NCBI RefSeq assembly: GCF_009184895.1
Contig: NZ_WESE01000002.1
Location: forward strand, 434,001-498,000
Length of the DNA stretch: 64,000 bases
Direction of reading: 5' to 3'
DNA from: Nostocoides sp. F2B08
GTDB taxonomy: Bacteria > Actinomycetota > Actinomycetes > Actinomycetales > Dermatophilaceae
Shown: piece by piece, positions 40,740-49,909 of the stretch
How positions within the stretch are numbered: the first letter of the stretch is position 1
How the letters are laid out: every line of letters begins with the position of its first letter
The notes under the pieces: generated by a model
Told to the model about the DNA's origin: nothing
The model's database searches: none
The model's input: only the letters and a program-made list of their open reading frames with translations
Translations under genes and position numbers: made by a program

Positions 40740-42263
40740 TCAGGCGACGCCGGTGGCGGCCTCGCGGCGGGGGTCGCCGGCGGCGGCGAGCACGCCGGAC
40801 GGTGACAGGGTCGCCGCGCCGACCCCGCCGAAGTACATCGCGTGCGTGTCGTGCTCGAGCCCCGGCAGGCCCAGCTCGGCGACCGCCGCCTCGATCTCCG
40901 GGTCCGTCTCGAAGTCGACCCGCGTCGCCTCACCACGCACGACGCGCACGTGTGCCCGGGTCCGCGCGATCGCCTCGCCGATGTCGACGCCGAGGACGCA
41001 GTGCCGGGCGAGCACCTGCATCAGCGCGGTGGTGATGCGGTCCGCGCCGGGGGTGCCGATGGCCATGACCCGCCCGTCGGACGAGCGCCCGGCCGACGGC
41101 GCCATGTTCGAGGCCAGCCGCGTGCCCGGAGCCAGCGCATGCAGCCCCAGCCGGTTGAGCTCCGGCTCGCCGAGGCAGTTGTTGAGCATCAGTCCGGTGC
41201 CGGGGACCATCGCGCCCGACCCGTATCCGCTCGACGCCGTGACCGCGCACGCCATCCCGTCGGAGTCCACCGCGGAGACGTGCGCGGTCGACGACGAGGT
41301 CGTCAGCCCGGCCAGACCCTTGCGCCGCACCTCTTCGAGCATCCGATACCCGTCGTCCTCGAGGTCGGCCGAGAAGTCGTGTACGTCGGTGCGGTACGTC
41401 AGCACGTGCTTCTGCACCTCGATGACGTCCCGCCACGCGAAGCCCCCACGCGCGACGAGCTCACCGAGCATCACCGCGAGCATCGGACCACCGATGCTCG
41501 GCGGCGGGTTCGTCGCGATGTCCCAGTCCCCCGCCGGGAGGCGGAGCGGCGTGCGCACGACCGCCTCGTACGCGGCGAGGTCGGCCTCGGTGACCAGCCC
41601 GCCGCGCTCCGCCTGGTCCGCGGCGAGCGCCCGGCCGATCTCGCCCGTGTACGCCTCGCGCCACCCGCGCTCCCCGATCAACTCGAGGCTCTCGGCGAGC
41701 GAAGGACTGACGAGCCGGTCGCCCGCGACGAAGGCGGAGTCGTCGTCGCGGGTCATCGCCTCGCGAGTCTGCTCGTCCCAGCCGAAGATGTTGTCCGTCG
41801 TCAGCGCGAGGTACGACGCGGCGGCCCTCCCGAGGTGGAACCCCTCGCGCGCCGCCTTGACCGCGTCGTGCATGACGCGGGTCCACTCCCCCGCCCCGTG
41901 TCGTTCGTGAGCCAGGCCCATCGCCGCGAAGGCGCCGGGGATCGCGACCGACCCGGGCCCCGCATACACCGTGATCCCGCCGCCGTAGGCGAGGTCGAAC
42001 TCCATCAGCCCGCCCCCGAACCGCTCCGCCGGCAGGCCGCGGCCGGGCATCTCGACGTTGCCGTCGATGACCTCCGGTTCGCCGTCGGGCGGCCAGACGG
42101 TGACGTATGCGCCGCCCATGGGCGTCACGATGCCCGGCTCCGTCGTCATGGCGGTGACCATGGCCGCCAGAGCGGCATCGACCGCGTTGCCTCCGGCGCG
42201 CACCGCCCCGAGGGCGGCGTCCACTGCGACCGGTCCCGTTGCGGCGACCGCGACACGTCTCAT
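40740..42263 (-). CDS. ggt: Gamma-glutamyltransferase family protein
   Basis: 507 aa. The autocatalytic and nucleophile Thr is in SSSTAHVSAVDSDG, and downstream GSGAMVPGTGLMLNNC and NMAPSA fit the small subunit of GGT. The large-subunit part has GGNAVDAALAAMVT and GGGFMLVY-like GGAYVTVW. No export signal is visible, so a cytosolic or unprocessed form is possible. Family members transfer or hydrolyse the gamma-glutamyl group of glutathione or related amides; in actinobacteria the natural donor is unclear because mycothiol replaces glutathione. The ATG at 42263 is 230 bp from the nucleotidase start (divergent). Confidence 0.87.
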   Translation of the reverse strand: MRRVAVAATGPVAVDAALGAVRAGGNAVDAALAAMVTAMTTEPGIVTPMGGAYVTVWPPDGEPEVIDGNVEMPGRGLPAERFGGGLMEFDLAYGGGITVYAGPGSVAIPGAFAAMGLAHERHGAGEWTRVMHDAVKAAREGFHLGRAAASYLALTTDNIFGWDEQTREAMTRDDDSAFVAGDRLVSPSLAESLELIGERGWREAYTGEIGRALAADQAERGGLVTEADLAAYEAVVRTPLRLPAGDWDIATNPPPSIGGPMLAVMLGELVARGGFAWRDVIEVQKHVLTYRTDVHDFSADLEDDGYRMLEEVRRKGLAGLTTSSSTAHVSAVDSDGMACAVTASSGYGSGAMVPGTGLMLNNCLGEPELNRLGLHALAPGTRLASNMAPSAGRSSDGRVMAIGTPGADRITTALMQVLARHCVLGVDIGEAIARTRAHVRVVRGEATRVDFETDPEIEAAVAELGLPGLEHDTHAMYFGGVGAATLSPSGVLAAAGDPRREAATGVA

Positions 42264-42493
42264 GGACGGCCATTGTGGCGCAGGTGCGCCCCTCGTGGGA
42301 TGCCGTGCCGCTGGACGGTACGACCGGCGGCTCGCGTCACCACCTCGTCACCGGATCGTCCGGCGTAGTTCGCCGGAGTGATGGTCTCGAGCCCTGCACG
42401 CCGGATACGTTCCCGACAGCGACCTCGCGACGTCTCCTCATGCGGCGCGAGGTACGCGGTCCCCTGCCTCAGCCTCGCAAAGGAGTACGACCG

Positions 42494-44392
42494 ATGAATC
42501 ATCCTGCCCGCCAACGAGGTACCAGATCGGCACTCGCCGGACTGGCTGCCCTCGTCATGACCGTCGCCACGGCGGCCACCGGTGTCGCCGCCCCCGGCGG
42601 ACAAGGACAGGGGAAGGGCCCTGGTAGCGCGCCTCCTCCGGCCGCCGCTCAGTCCTTCGAGCTGACGATCCTCCACATCAACGACGGCGAGTCCGCGCTC
42701 CTGCCCAGCCAGCCCAACAACGAGGGAGTCCTCCCGCCGAACCCCGACCCGGGGGTCGCCCGCTTCGTCGCCGACCTCAAGAGCCTGCAGGCAGAGGGCA
42801 ACGCCCCCGCCAGCCGACTGCCGGCCCAGGCGAGCCCCCGTGCCAAGCAGGTGCAGCAGCAGCTCAACCCGCGTGCAGCCATCACGATCTCGTCCGGCGA
42901 CAACTACCTGTCCGGTCCTCGCCTCAACGCCTCCCTGAACGACCCGGACGGCACCTTCTACGACGCTCTCGTCTACACCGAGGGCGGCTTCGACGCGATC
43001 ACGATCGGCAACCACGAGTTCGACCTCGGCCCTGACCTGCTCGCCGACTTCATCGAGGCCACCGGCGACATCCCGTTCGTCTCGGCCAATCTCGACGTCT
43101 CGGGCGAGCCCCGGCTCGCCGCGCTCGAGGAGGAGGGCCGCATCGCCGGCAGCACCATCGTCGAGAAGGCCGGCCGCCAGATCGGTGTTGTCGGCGCGAT
43201 CTACGAGGAGCTGGGCTCGATCTCGAGCCCGCGCAACGTGACGACCACGGACGCCGCCAAGGCCGTCCAGGCCGAGGTCGACGAGCTCACCGAGGACGGG
43301 GTGGACATCATCATCCTGTCCAGCCACCTGCAGAGCATCGCGAGCGACGTCGAACTCATCGGCGAGGTCACGGGCATCGACGCAGCGATCGCCGGCGGTG
43401 GTGTGGAGCGGCTCGACCCCTTCCCGTCCACAGCGACCGACGCGGCCGGCAACGACATCCCCGTGGTGACCACGGTCGGCAACTATCGGGACATCGGCCG
43501 CCTGGTCCTGAAGTTCGACAAGAAGGGTGAGGTCACCGACGTCGTCGAGGAGAAGTCGGCTCTCATTCCCGTGCCGTACGACGGTCCCCGTGACCCGTTC
43601 ATCGCCGAGAACGTCGAGGCGCCCGTCGCCGACTATGTCGCGGACCTGGCCGAGAACGTGCTCGGCACCACACAGGTCTGGCTCGACGGCGCCAACCCGC
43701 CGATCCGCTTCCGCGAGACCAACGTCGGCGACCTCTTCACGGACGCGATGATGGCGGCGGCCCGCGACCGGGCGGCGGAGTTCGGTGTCGGCCAGGCCGA
43801 CGTCACCCTGCTCAACAGCGGCGGCATCCGCAACAACGTCCGGCTCGCCCCCGGCTCAGACGTCACCGAGCTGACGACCTTCGACATCGGCGCGTTCTTC
43901 AACCTCGTGTCGATCGCGCAGATCGACGGGGCCGAACTCAAGGAGGTCCTCGAGCACAGCGTGTCCTCGCTACCGGCGACAGGCAACGGCCGCTTCGGCC
44001 AGTGGAGCGGAATTCAGTTCGTCTACGACCCGGCCCTTCCTGCCCAGACCTTCGACGGCACGACGGTCCTCACCCCCGGTGAGCGGATCCGCGAGGCCGT
44101 CGTCACCAAGGCCGACGGGACCCGCGTGACACTCGTTCAGGGCGGCGCTCTCGTCGCACCGGCGGAGACGTTCTGGTTCGTCACGAACGACTTCACCTTC
44201 CGCGGCGGCGACAACTACCCGCTCACCGACCAGTCGTTCACGACGCTCGGCGTCACCTACCAGACGGCGCTCTCGGACTGGATCGAGCAGCTCGGCACCA
44301 TCACGGCGGCCGACTACCCCGACCTCACGGTCGAGAACGACAGCTACCGCCGCTTCGGACCGGTCGGCTCGTTCACCATCCCGGCTCCGTGA
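42494..44392 (+). CDS. Secreted bifunctional 2',3'-cyclic-nucleotide phosphodiesterase / 5'-nucleotidase type enzyme
   Basis: 632 aa. A signal peptide (about 1-35) is followed by a Pro/Gln-rich linker. The metallophosphatase domain opens with LTILHINDGES, then ISSGDNYLSGPRLNASL, AITIGNHEFDLG (Asn-His) and ILSSHLQSI. The C-terminal 5'-nucleotidase domain has ETNVGDLFTDAMMAA, LNSGGIRNNV and FVTNDFTFRGGDNY. It splits extracellular nucleotides to nucleosides and phosphate. AAAGGAG lies 10-16 bp upstream of the ATG at 42494. The leader contains a 7-bp-arm hairpin at 42359-42377. No C-terminal anchor motif is seen. Confidence 0.9.
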   Translation: MNHPARQRGTRSALAGLAALVMTVATAATGVAAPGGQGQGKGPGSAPPPAAAQSFELTILHINDGESALLPSQPNNEGVLPPNPDPGVARFVADLKSLQAEGNAPASRLPAQASPRAKQVQQQLNPRAAITISSGDNYLSGPRLNASLNDPDGTFYDALVYTEGGFDAITIGNHEFDLGPDLLADFIEATGDIPFVSANLDVSGEPRLAALEEEGRIAGSTIVEKAGRQIGVVGAIYEELGSISSPRNVTTTDAAKAVQAEVDELTEDGVDIIILSSHLQSIASDVELIGEVTGIDAAIAGGGVERLDPFPSTATDAAGNDIPVVTTVGNYRDIGRLVLKFDKKGEVTDVVEEKSALIPVPYDGPRDPFIAENVEAPVADYVADLAENVLGTTQVWLDGANPPIRFRETNVGDLFTDAMMAAARDRAAEFGVGQADVTLLNSGGIRNNVRLAPGSDVTELTTFDIGAFFNLVSIAQIDGAELKEVLEHSVSSLPATGNGRFGQWSGIQFVYDPALPAQTFDGTTVLTPGERIREAVVTKADGTRVTLVQGGALVAPAETFWFVTNDFTFRGGDNYPLTDQSFTTLGVTYQTALSDWIEQLGTITAADYPDLTVENDSYRRFGPVGSFTIPAP

Positions 44393-44417
44393 CCCGCTAG
44401 CGGATCCGACCGGACAA

Positions 44418-44453
44418 CGACGGCGGGCGTCCCTTCGGGGGCGCCCGCCGTCG
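44418..44453. terminator. 12-bp-stem hairpin between convergent genes
   Basis: 44418-44429 and 44442-44453 pair perfectly over 12 bp; the loop holds an inner CCC/GGG pair around TTC. It lies 25 bp after the nucleotidase stop and before the convergent TauE gene. A strong bidirectional terminator candidate. Confidence 0.65.
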
Positions 44454-44455
44454 GG

Positions 44456-44499
44456 GTGTCAGCCGACGGGGTGTCAGCCGACGGTTGTGTCAGCCGACG
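44456..44499. repeat. Short tandem repeat of GTGTCAGCCGACG
   Basis: Three copies of GTGTCAGCCGACG begin at 44456, 44471 and 44487 (steps of 15 and 16 bp). The third overlaps the stop codon of the TauE gene, so two extra copies of its end may have been added by slippage. Confidence 0.6.
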
Positions 44500-45275
44500 A
44501 CGAGTGCCACCGCGGCCACAGCCGACCCGAGCAGCACCGCGATCTCGAACTGGTGCTGGGCCATCCGCCGGACCAGGGCGCGACCCGCGAACCCGCCGAG
44601 CACGACGACCGGGAAGACCAGAACGGCCCGCCAGACATCGATCCACGACATCAGCCCGAGACCGACACTGAAGGGCACCTTGGCGAGGTTCACACCGAGG
44701 AAGAACCACGCGAACGAGCCGATGAACCGGGCCTTCTCGACGCCCTTCGCGACGAAGAGAAGCGTCATCACGGCACCTGCGGCGTTGGCCGTCATGGTCG
44801 TGAATCCCGCTGCGGTTCCGGTGATCCAGGACGTCAGAGGATGGTCGGCACGGCTCGGTCCACCACCTTCCGCCTCCGGCTCGGATCCGGTCCTGGGTGG
44901 GCGGGTGCGCCGACGTCGGCCGAGCCAGAGCTGAAGGCCGACGAGGACGAGCAACATGACGCCGATCGAGCGCCGCAACACCTCGTCGCTGACGACAGCG
45001 AGGAACAGCGTCCCGAGCACCAGCCCCGGCACGACGGCAGGGATGAGGCTGCGCAGCAGCGACCAGTCGACGTGGCGGCCGAAGAGTCGGACGGCGACGA
45101 GGTCACCGGCGATGAGGACCGCGAGGATCGCGGCGGTCGACTCCTTGGCGGGCATCGCGAGCGCCGCGATCGCGACGGCGATAGCCGCCAGTCCTCCAAC
45201 CGAGGTCTTGCTGAACCCGATGATGAGCCCGATGACCGCGAAGACGGCGGTCAGCGGGGTCATCAGCTCGGCCAT
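44490..45275 (-). CDS. Sulfite exporter TauE/SafE family protein
   Basis: 261 aa, eight membrane segments. The first-repeat motif is AVIGLIIGFSKTSVGGLAAIAV and the second is AAGFTTMTANAAGAVMTLLFVAKG, as usual for the family. A charged middle loop (RRRRTRPPRTGSEPEAEGGG) separates the halves. It is a candidate exporter of sulfite, sulfonate or organic acids. It ends within a small tandem repeat and is separated by 103 bp from the ldh gene start on the same strand. Confidence 0.86.
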   Translation of the reverse strand: MAELMTPLTAVFAVIGLIIGFSKTSVGGLAAIAVAIAALAMPAKESTAAILAVLIAGDLVAVRLFGRHVDWSLLRSLIPAVVPGLVLGTLFLAVVSDEVLRRSIGVMLLVLVGLQLWLGRRRRTRPPRTGSEPEAEGGGPSRADHPLTSWITGTAAGFTTMTANAAGAVMTLLFVAKGVEKARFIGSFAWFFLGVNLAKVPFSVGLGLMSWIDVWRAVLVFPVVVLGGFAGRALVRRMAQHQFEIAVLLGSAVAAVALVVG

Positions 45276-45378
45276 CAGGCCATCCTCACACCGTCCTGGC
45301 CCCTCGGCCGACGGACCTCACCCGTCGGAGCGCGGCCGAGCACGCGCGGGAGATCCCGACGACCGACTGCCGGCAGCA

Positions 45379-46326
45379 TCAGAACCCGAGCCGGCGCGCC
45401 TGCCCCCGGATCGCCTCGGCGCTCGCCTGCAGCCGGGCGAGCTCGTCCTCGTCGACGGGGACGAGCAGCCGCTGGCCCGCGCCACCGGCGCCCACGAGGG
45501 TCGGCACCGACATGCAGACGTCGGTGATGCCGTGCCAGTCCTGGAGCAGCGTCGAGATCGGGAGGACCCGCCGCTCGTCGCGTCGGATCGACTCGACGAT
45601 CCGCGCCCCGGCGAGCCCGACGGCGTAGTTCGTCGCACCCTTGCCCGAGATCACCTCGTACGCGGCGTTGACGACGCGATCCGCGATCGCCTCCCGACGC
45701 ACGGCGCCGAGCCGCCCGGTCTGCTTCTCCCACTCCAGCAGCGGCACGCCGCCGATCGCAGCGGAGGACCAGAGCGGGACCTCGGTGTCGCCGTGCTCAC
45801 CGGCCATGTAGGCGTGCACGTTGGCCACGGCCACGTCGCACGCCTCCGACACGAGCCACCTCAGCCGCGACGAGTCGAGCACCGTGCCCGAGCCGAAGAT
45901 CCGGTGCGGCGGCAGGTCGGTGATCTTGAGCGACGCATACGTCACGACGTCGACCGGGTTGGTCACCATCACGTAGATCGCCTCGGGCGCGACGTTCTGA
46001 ACCGCCGGCAGGATCTTCTTCATCAGGTCGACCGTCGTCTCGGCGAGGTCCATCCGGGTCTGGCCGGGCTTCTGCTTCGCGCCGGCCGTCACGACGACGA
46101 CATCGGCGCCCCGGCAGACCTCGACGTCGTCGGACCCGTCGACCTGCGCCTCCGGGACGAACATCGCGCCGTGCGCGAGGTCGAGGACCTCGGCACGCAC
46201 CTTCTCGGCGTTGATGTCGTGCAGGACGACCCGCCGGGCCGAGCCGCGGACGAGCATCGCGTAGGCCATCGTCGCTCCGACCGCGCCCGCTCCGACGACC
46301 GCGACGGTGAACCGCTCAGCACTCAT
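45379..46326 (-). CDS. ldh: L-lactate dehydrogenase
   Basis: 315 aa. Cofactor loop VVGAGAVGATMAYAM, VTAGAKQKPGQTRMDL for the substrate Arg loop, TNPVDVVTY, FGSGTVLDSSRLR (substrate Arg) and the catalytic His in MAGEHGDTEVPLW. The Gln in KQKPGQTR marks LDH rather than malate dehydrogenase. It converts pyruvate and NADH to L-lactate in the cytosol. The ATG at 46326 is preferred over one three codons earlier at 46335. Length is normal. Confidence 0.93.
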   Translation of the reverse strand: MSAERFTVAVVGAGAVGATMAYAMLVRGSARRVVLHDINAEKVRAEVLDLAHGAMFVPEAQVDGSDDVEVCRGADVVVVTAGAKQKPGQTRMDLAETTVDLMKKILPAVQNVAPEAIYVMVTNPVDVVTYASLKITDLPPHRIFGSGTVLDSSRLRWLVSEACDVAVANVHAYMAGEHGDTEVPLWSSAAIGGVPLLEWEKQTGRLGAVRREAIADRVVNAAYEVISGKGATNYAVGLAGARIVESIRRDERRVLPISTLLQDWHGITDVCMSVPTLVGAGGAGQRLLVPVDEDELARLQASAEAIRGQARRLGF

Positions 46327-46359
46327 GCCTGTCAACCTAGAGCCCGCGCGGGCGAGCCG

Positions 46360-47379
46360 TCACCGGAGCCGGGGCGGAATGTTGTGCGGCGAGATGATCT
46401 CGACCGTGTTGAGCACCGACGTCGGAGCTCCGGGGATCAGGCGGCGGGCGCGCAACAGCTGCTCGACGGCCCTGCGCGCATCCCGCCTCAGGTCGTGGTG
46501 CAGCACGGCGGTCAAGCGCCCCGACCGCAGCAACGCCGTGTTGTCGTCGTCGAGATCGTGCGCGATGAACGCCATCGGCGTGATGTCCGCGGCGTCGAGC
46601 GCCGCGAGGATGCCGCGGTTGCCGCCGCCGATCGAGTACACCGCGACGATGTCGCGCCGCTCCCCCAGCACCTCACGCACCGCGCGCTCCATCGAGCGGT
46701 CCAGGCCGTCGACGTCGCCCGCGAGGACGATCTCGCGCCCGCACCGGTCTCGGAACCCGCGCAACCGCTCCCGCTCGCCCATGAACGACCGCTGGCTCAC
46801 GGTCGTGAGGACCACGCCGGGGCGGTCGCCGGTCGCCAGGTCGATCAGGTATGCGGCGCTCGCCCCCGCGGACCGGTCGTCCAGTCCGACGTAGGCCACG
46901 CGACGGGACTCGGGCACATCGGTCACGAGCGTGACGGTGGGGATCCCCCGGTCGGCGAGCCGGTCGACCGCGGCGGCGACCACGGGGTCGTCCGGCGCCT
47001 TGAGGACGAGTCCGTCGCACATACCCCTCGTGCCCAAGGTGAGCAGCCGGGAGGCGAGCTCCGCGGGGGACCCCGTCTCGGTGAGGTTGAACCGGGCGCG
47101 CACGCTGACCGGCCGCAGCCGCGCCAGCTCGAGCTCGAAGGCCGACCGCACCGGTCTGGTGAACCGGCTCGGCGCCTGCATGACGACGTCGATGAGCAGG
47201 GCCCTGGCCCCGAGCCGGAGCTGGGTCTGCTGGCGGTCGAGCTCGGCGATGGCCTGCTCGACGGCGCGGATCGCGCGGGCGCTCGCACCGGGGCGTCCGT
47301 GCACGACCCGGTCGACCGTCGCCAGGCTCAGCCCGGCCTGGGCGGCGATGTCGGAGAGTCGGTGGGGACCGTGGGGCAT
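46360..47379 (-). CDS. LacI family transcriptional regulator
   Basis: 339 aa. HTH at the N-terminus: HRLSDIAAQAGLSLATVDRVVHGRPGASARAIRAVEQA. The periplasmic-binding-protein domain follows: VMQAPSRFTRPVRSAFELELA and LATGDRPGVVLTTVSQRS, GFRDRCG. It is the last gene of the leftward nucleoside operon and starts 8 bp after the nucleoside hydrolase stop. The start at 47379 has AAGG upstream; a longer open frame toward 48156 is antisense-like filler. It may sense ribose or a nucleoside. Confidence 0.87.
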   Translation of the reverse strand: MPHGPHRLSDIAAQAGLSLATVDRVVHGRPGASARAIRAVEQAIAELDRQQTQLRLGARALLIDVVMQAPSRFTRPVRSAFELELARLRPVSVRARFNLTETGSPAELASRLLTLGTRGMCDGLVLKAPDDPVVAAAVDRLADRGIPTVTLVTDVPESRRVAYVGLDDRSAGASAAYLIDLATGDRPGVVLTTVSQRSFMGERERLRGFRDRCGREIVLAGDVDGLDRSMERAVREVLGERRDIVAVYSIGGGNRGILAALDAADITPMAFIAHDLDDDNTALLRSGRLTAVLHHDLRRDARRAVEQLLRARRLIPGAPTSVLNTVEIISPHNIPPRLR

Positions 47380-47387
47380 GGGGACCT

Positions 47388-48380
47388 TCAGGAGGGTTCT
47401 GCGGAGGAGCTCACGACCGGCGTCGAGTACGTCCGGTTCGGTGTGGTCGGGACCGCGAGGATGTCGCGGAGGTAGGTGTAGAAGCGGTCGGCGTCGACCG
47501 CCTCGATCACCTCGGTGTTGGGCGCCAGGCCGTGGACCCCCCACGAGACGGCCGAGTAGCCGCGGGTGAGCGCCGAGTCGGCCTCGACCGCGACGTGGCA
47601 CCGGGAGGAGCGGGTCACGAGGTCGGGGTGGAGCAGGACGGCGACCGAGAGGGAGTCGGGGTGGGTGGTGCCTGGGATGCCGACCGACTCGTCGAAGGCG
47701 AGCGTCGTCTCGCAGACCCGGCCGAAGAAGTGCGCGAGCGGAGTGTCCAGCGCGGCGATCTCGGCGAGGCGCTCGCGCCCGAACACCGCGTCGTTCAGGG
47801 TGAGCGGCGCCCACGGCACGAGGACGACGTCGAAGCCCGCCTCGAAGACGACCCGCGCCGCGTGCGGGTCGACGTAGAAGTTGAACTCGCCCGCGGCGGT
47901 GATGTTGCCGCGCCCGTTGTTCGAGCCGCCCATGACGACGAGCCGCTTGACGCGGCGCGGGAAGTCGGGGTCCATGACCGTCGCGAGCGCGATGTTGGTC
48001 AGCGGTCCGATCGCGACGATCGAGAGCTCTCCGGGCGACTCGGCGGTCAGGCGGAGCAGCGCGTCGACGGCGTGCTCGGTCTCGGTGGGCAGGTCGGTGT
48101 CGTCGATGCGCAGGCCCCCACTGCCGTCGCCGTGGACGTTCTCCGCCGACACCCATGGCAGCACCATCGGCCGACGGCAGCCGAGGTGGATCGGCACCTC
48201 ACCGAGGCGGCCGAGGGCGTTCAGCGTGAGGTGGGCGTTGCGGACCTGCTGGTCGAAGCCGACGTTGCCGGCGACCATCGTGATGGCGCGCAGGTCCGCC
48301 TCGGGGTCTGACATCGCGGCGATGATCGCCACGCAGTCGTCCTGTGCGGTGTCGGTGTCGATGATCAGGGGCGTCGTCAT
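47388..48380 (-). CDS. Nucleoside hydrolase
   Basis: 330 aa. The metal site DTDTAQDD is at the N-terminus (Ca2+ chelating aspartates), VVMGGSNNGRGNITAAGEFNFYVDPHAA carries the other ligands, and the C-terminal HPDSLSVAV fits the group. It hydrolyses the N-glycosidic bond of ribonucleosides to base and ribose in the cytosol. In the operon, ribokinase then phosphorylates the ribose. The gap to the GntR gene is 36 bp. Confidence 0.9.
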   Translation of the reverse strand: MTTPLIIDTDTAQDDCVAIIAAMSDPEADLRAITMVAGNVGFDQQVRNAHLTLNALGRLGEVPIHLGCRRPMVLPWVSAENVHGDGSGGLRIDDTDLPTETEHAVDALLRLTAESPGELSIVAIGPLTNIALATVMDPDFPRRVKRLVVMGGSNNGRGNITAAGEFNFYVDPHAARVVFEAGFDVVLVPWAPLTLNDAVFGRERLAEIAALDTPLAHFFGRVCETTLAFDESVGIPGTTHPDSLSVAVLLHPDLVTRSSRCHVAVEADSALTRGYSAVSWGVHGLAPNTEVIEAVDADRFYTYLRDILAVPTTPNRTYSTPVVSSSAEPS

Positions 48381-48416
48381 GGTGCTCCGTGCCGGGTACT
48401 GGGTTCGGGAAACGGG

Positions 48417-49208
48417 TCAGGTGCGGGTCAGATGGGAGGTGACGCGGAGCCGGTCGGCGCGCAGCCAGACGTCGGAGAACTCCAGCGGGACCTCGTCGGT
48501 GGTGAAGGTGAGCTGCTCGAGGTGCAGCAGGGGGGTGAGCGGCGAGATGCCGAGGAGGGCGGCGGTGGTGTCTCCGGCGGTCACCGCGTCGAAGCGGCGG
48601 CGGGCACTCGTGATCGTCACGCCGCACGTGTGCTCGAGTGCGGCGAAGAGGGTATGCGCGGCGAAGTCGACGTGCTCGATCGCCGCGGCGAGGTCGAGAC
48701 GCACGTAGTTGACCAGCCGAGCCACCGCGGTGCCGTCGAGATGGCGGACCCGCTCGAGCCGCAGCACCGACCGGGGACCGTCGATCTCGAGGAGGGCGGC
48801 AACCGGGGCGGGCGGCTCGGTGACCTCCTGGCCGATGACGGTGGTCGTCAGCGGGTGGCCGGCATCGACGAGGGCCTCGCTCAAGGTCGTGAGGCGCTGG
48901 GCCAGCGGCGGCTCGACGACCGTCGTCGCGACGAAGGTGCCCCGCCCGCGCGTCTGGACGAGGAGGCCCTCGCCGACCAGGGTGCGAACCGCCCGGCGCA
49001 GTGTCCCCCGGCTGACGCCGAGTTGACTGGCGAGGTCCGGCTCGGCGGGCAGGCGGTAGTGCTCGGGCCAGTCGCCGGTCGTGATCCGCTCCCGGAGCCA
49101 CTGCGAGATCTGCGAGTGGAGCGTGCACGGCGCGGTCGGGTCGAGACCCGCCTCCAGCGTGGGGGCGGGGGCGTCGAGAGTGGGCTCGGTGCGGCGTCGG
49201 GCGTGCAT
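48417..49208 (-). CDS. GntR family transcriptional regulator (HutC/UTRA type)
   Basis: 263 aa. The wHTH is LHSQISQWLRERITTGDWPEHYRLPAEPDLASQLGVSRGTLRRAVRTLVGEGLLVQTRGRGTFV, and the UTRA domain follows with VLRLERVRHLDGTAVARLVNYVRLDL and LLHLEQLTFTTDEVPLEFSDVWLRAD. The ATG at 49208 shares its A with the deoC stop (TGATG). A second regulator (LacI) is in the same operon, so double control is likely. Confidence 0.9.
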   Translation of the reverse strand: MHARRRTEPTLDAPAPTLEAGLDPTAPCTLHSQISQWLRERITTGDWPEHYRLPAEPDLASQLGVSRGTLRRAVRTLVGEGLLVQTRGRGTFVATTVVEPPLAQRLTTLSEALVDAGHPLTTTVIGQEVTEPPAPVAALLEIDGPRSVLRLERVRHLDGTAVARLVNYVRLDLAAAIEHVDFAAHTLFAALEHTCGVTITSARRRFDAVTAGDTTAALLGISPLTPLLHLEQLTFTTDEVPLEFSDVWLRADRLRVTSHLTRT

Positions 49209-49909
49209 CAGTAGCTTGTCGTCGAGTCGTCGGAGGTGTCCGACACGATGGAGATGCCTGCGCTCGTGCCGACGAGGGCGGCACCCGCGGCCAGCAGCTC
49301 CACGACCTGCCCCCGGGTCGTGATGCCGCCGGAGGCTTTGACGAGGACCCCGGCCGGAGCGCGCTCGACGAGGTAGCGGATGCTCTCCGGATTGGCCGTC
49401 TCGATCGCACCGCTGCTCGCGTTCTTCAGGTATGCCGCACCGGCCTCGCACGCCAGCTCGACGGCGGCCGCCTTCTCGTCGTCGGTGAGGAGCGGCAGCT
49501 CGAGCATGACCTTGACGGGAACCCCCGCAGCGCGGACGACTCCGGCGATGTCCTCGCGGAACCCCGCGTAGTCGCCGCTCCTGAGCCACCCGACCTGGAC
49601 CCCCATGTCGAGCTCCTGTGCCCCGAGGCGCACGAGCTCTGCGGCCTCGGCCGCCTTGCCGGCGCTCGTCATGACCCCCACCCTGGGGAAGTCGAGCGCC
49701 GAGGCGACGGAGACGTCGGTGCCGGCGAGCACCTCGGCCGCGAGAGGCACCCAGGAGCCGGCCACCATGGCCGCGTCGAAGCCGAACTCGACGGCCTCCT
49801 GCAGGTGGGTGAGCATCTCGTCGCGGGTGGTGCCGACCGCGATCTTCGTGTGCTGGATGTGGCTCGCGAGCTCGCGCGCGGTGTACGAGTCCGGGTCGCT
49901 GCGGGTCAT
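49208..49909 (-). CDS. deoC: Deoxyribose-phosphate aldolase
   Basis: 233 aa TIM barrel. The Schiff-base Lys region is VPVKVMLELPLLTDDEK and the second Lys is in LVKASGGITTRGQ; AAYLKNASSG and VGTSAGISIV are also typical. It splits 2-deoxyribose 5-phosphate to glyceraldehyde 3-phosphate and acetaldehyde in nucleoside catabolism. The ATG at 49909 overlaps the ribokinase stop (ATGA). The C-terminal end SDDSTTSY is short. Confidence 0.9.
   Translation of the reverse strand: MTRSDPDSYTARELASHIQHTKIAVGTTRDEMLTHLQEAVEFGFDAAMVAGSWVPLAAEVLAGTDVSVASALDFPRVGVMTSAGKAAEAAELVRLGAQELDMGVQVGWLRSGDYAGFREDIAGVVRAAGVPVKVMLELPLLTDDEKAAAVELACEAGAAYLKNASSGAIETANPESIRYLVERAPAGVLVKASGGITTRGQVVELLAAGAALVGTSAGISIVSDTSDDSTTSY

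Noticed and set aside
42264-42493. Riboswitch upstream of the 5'-nucleotidase gene
   Set aside because: Only one 7-bp-arm hairpin (42359-42377) is seen; no known aptamer pattern.
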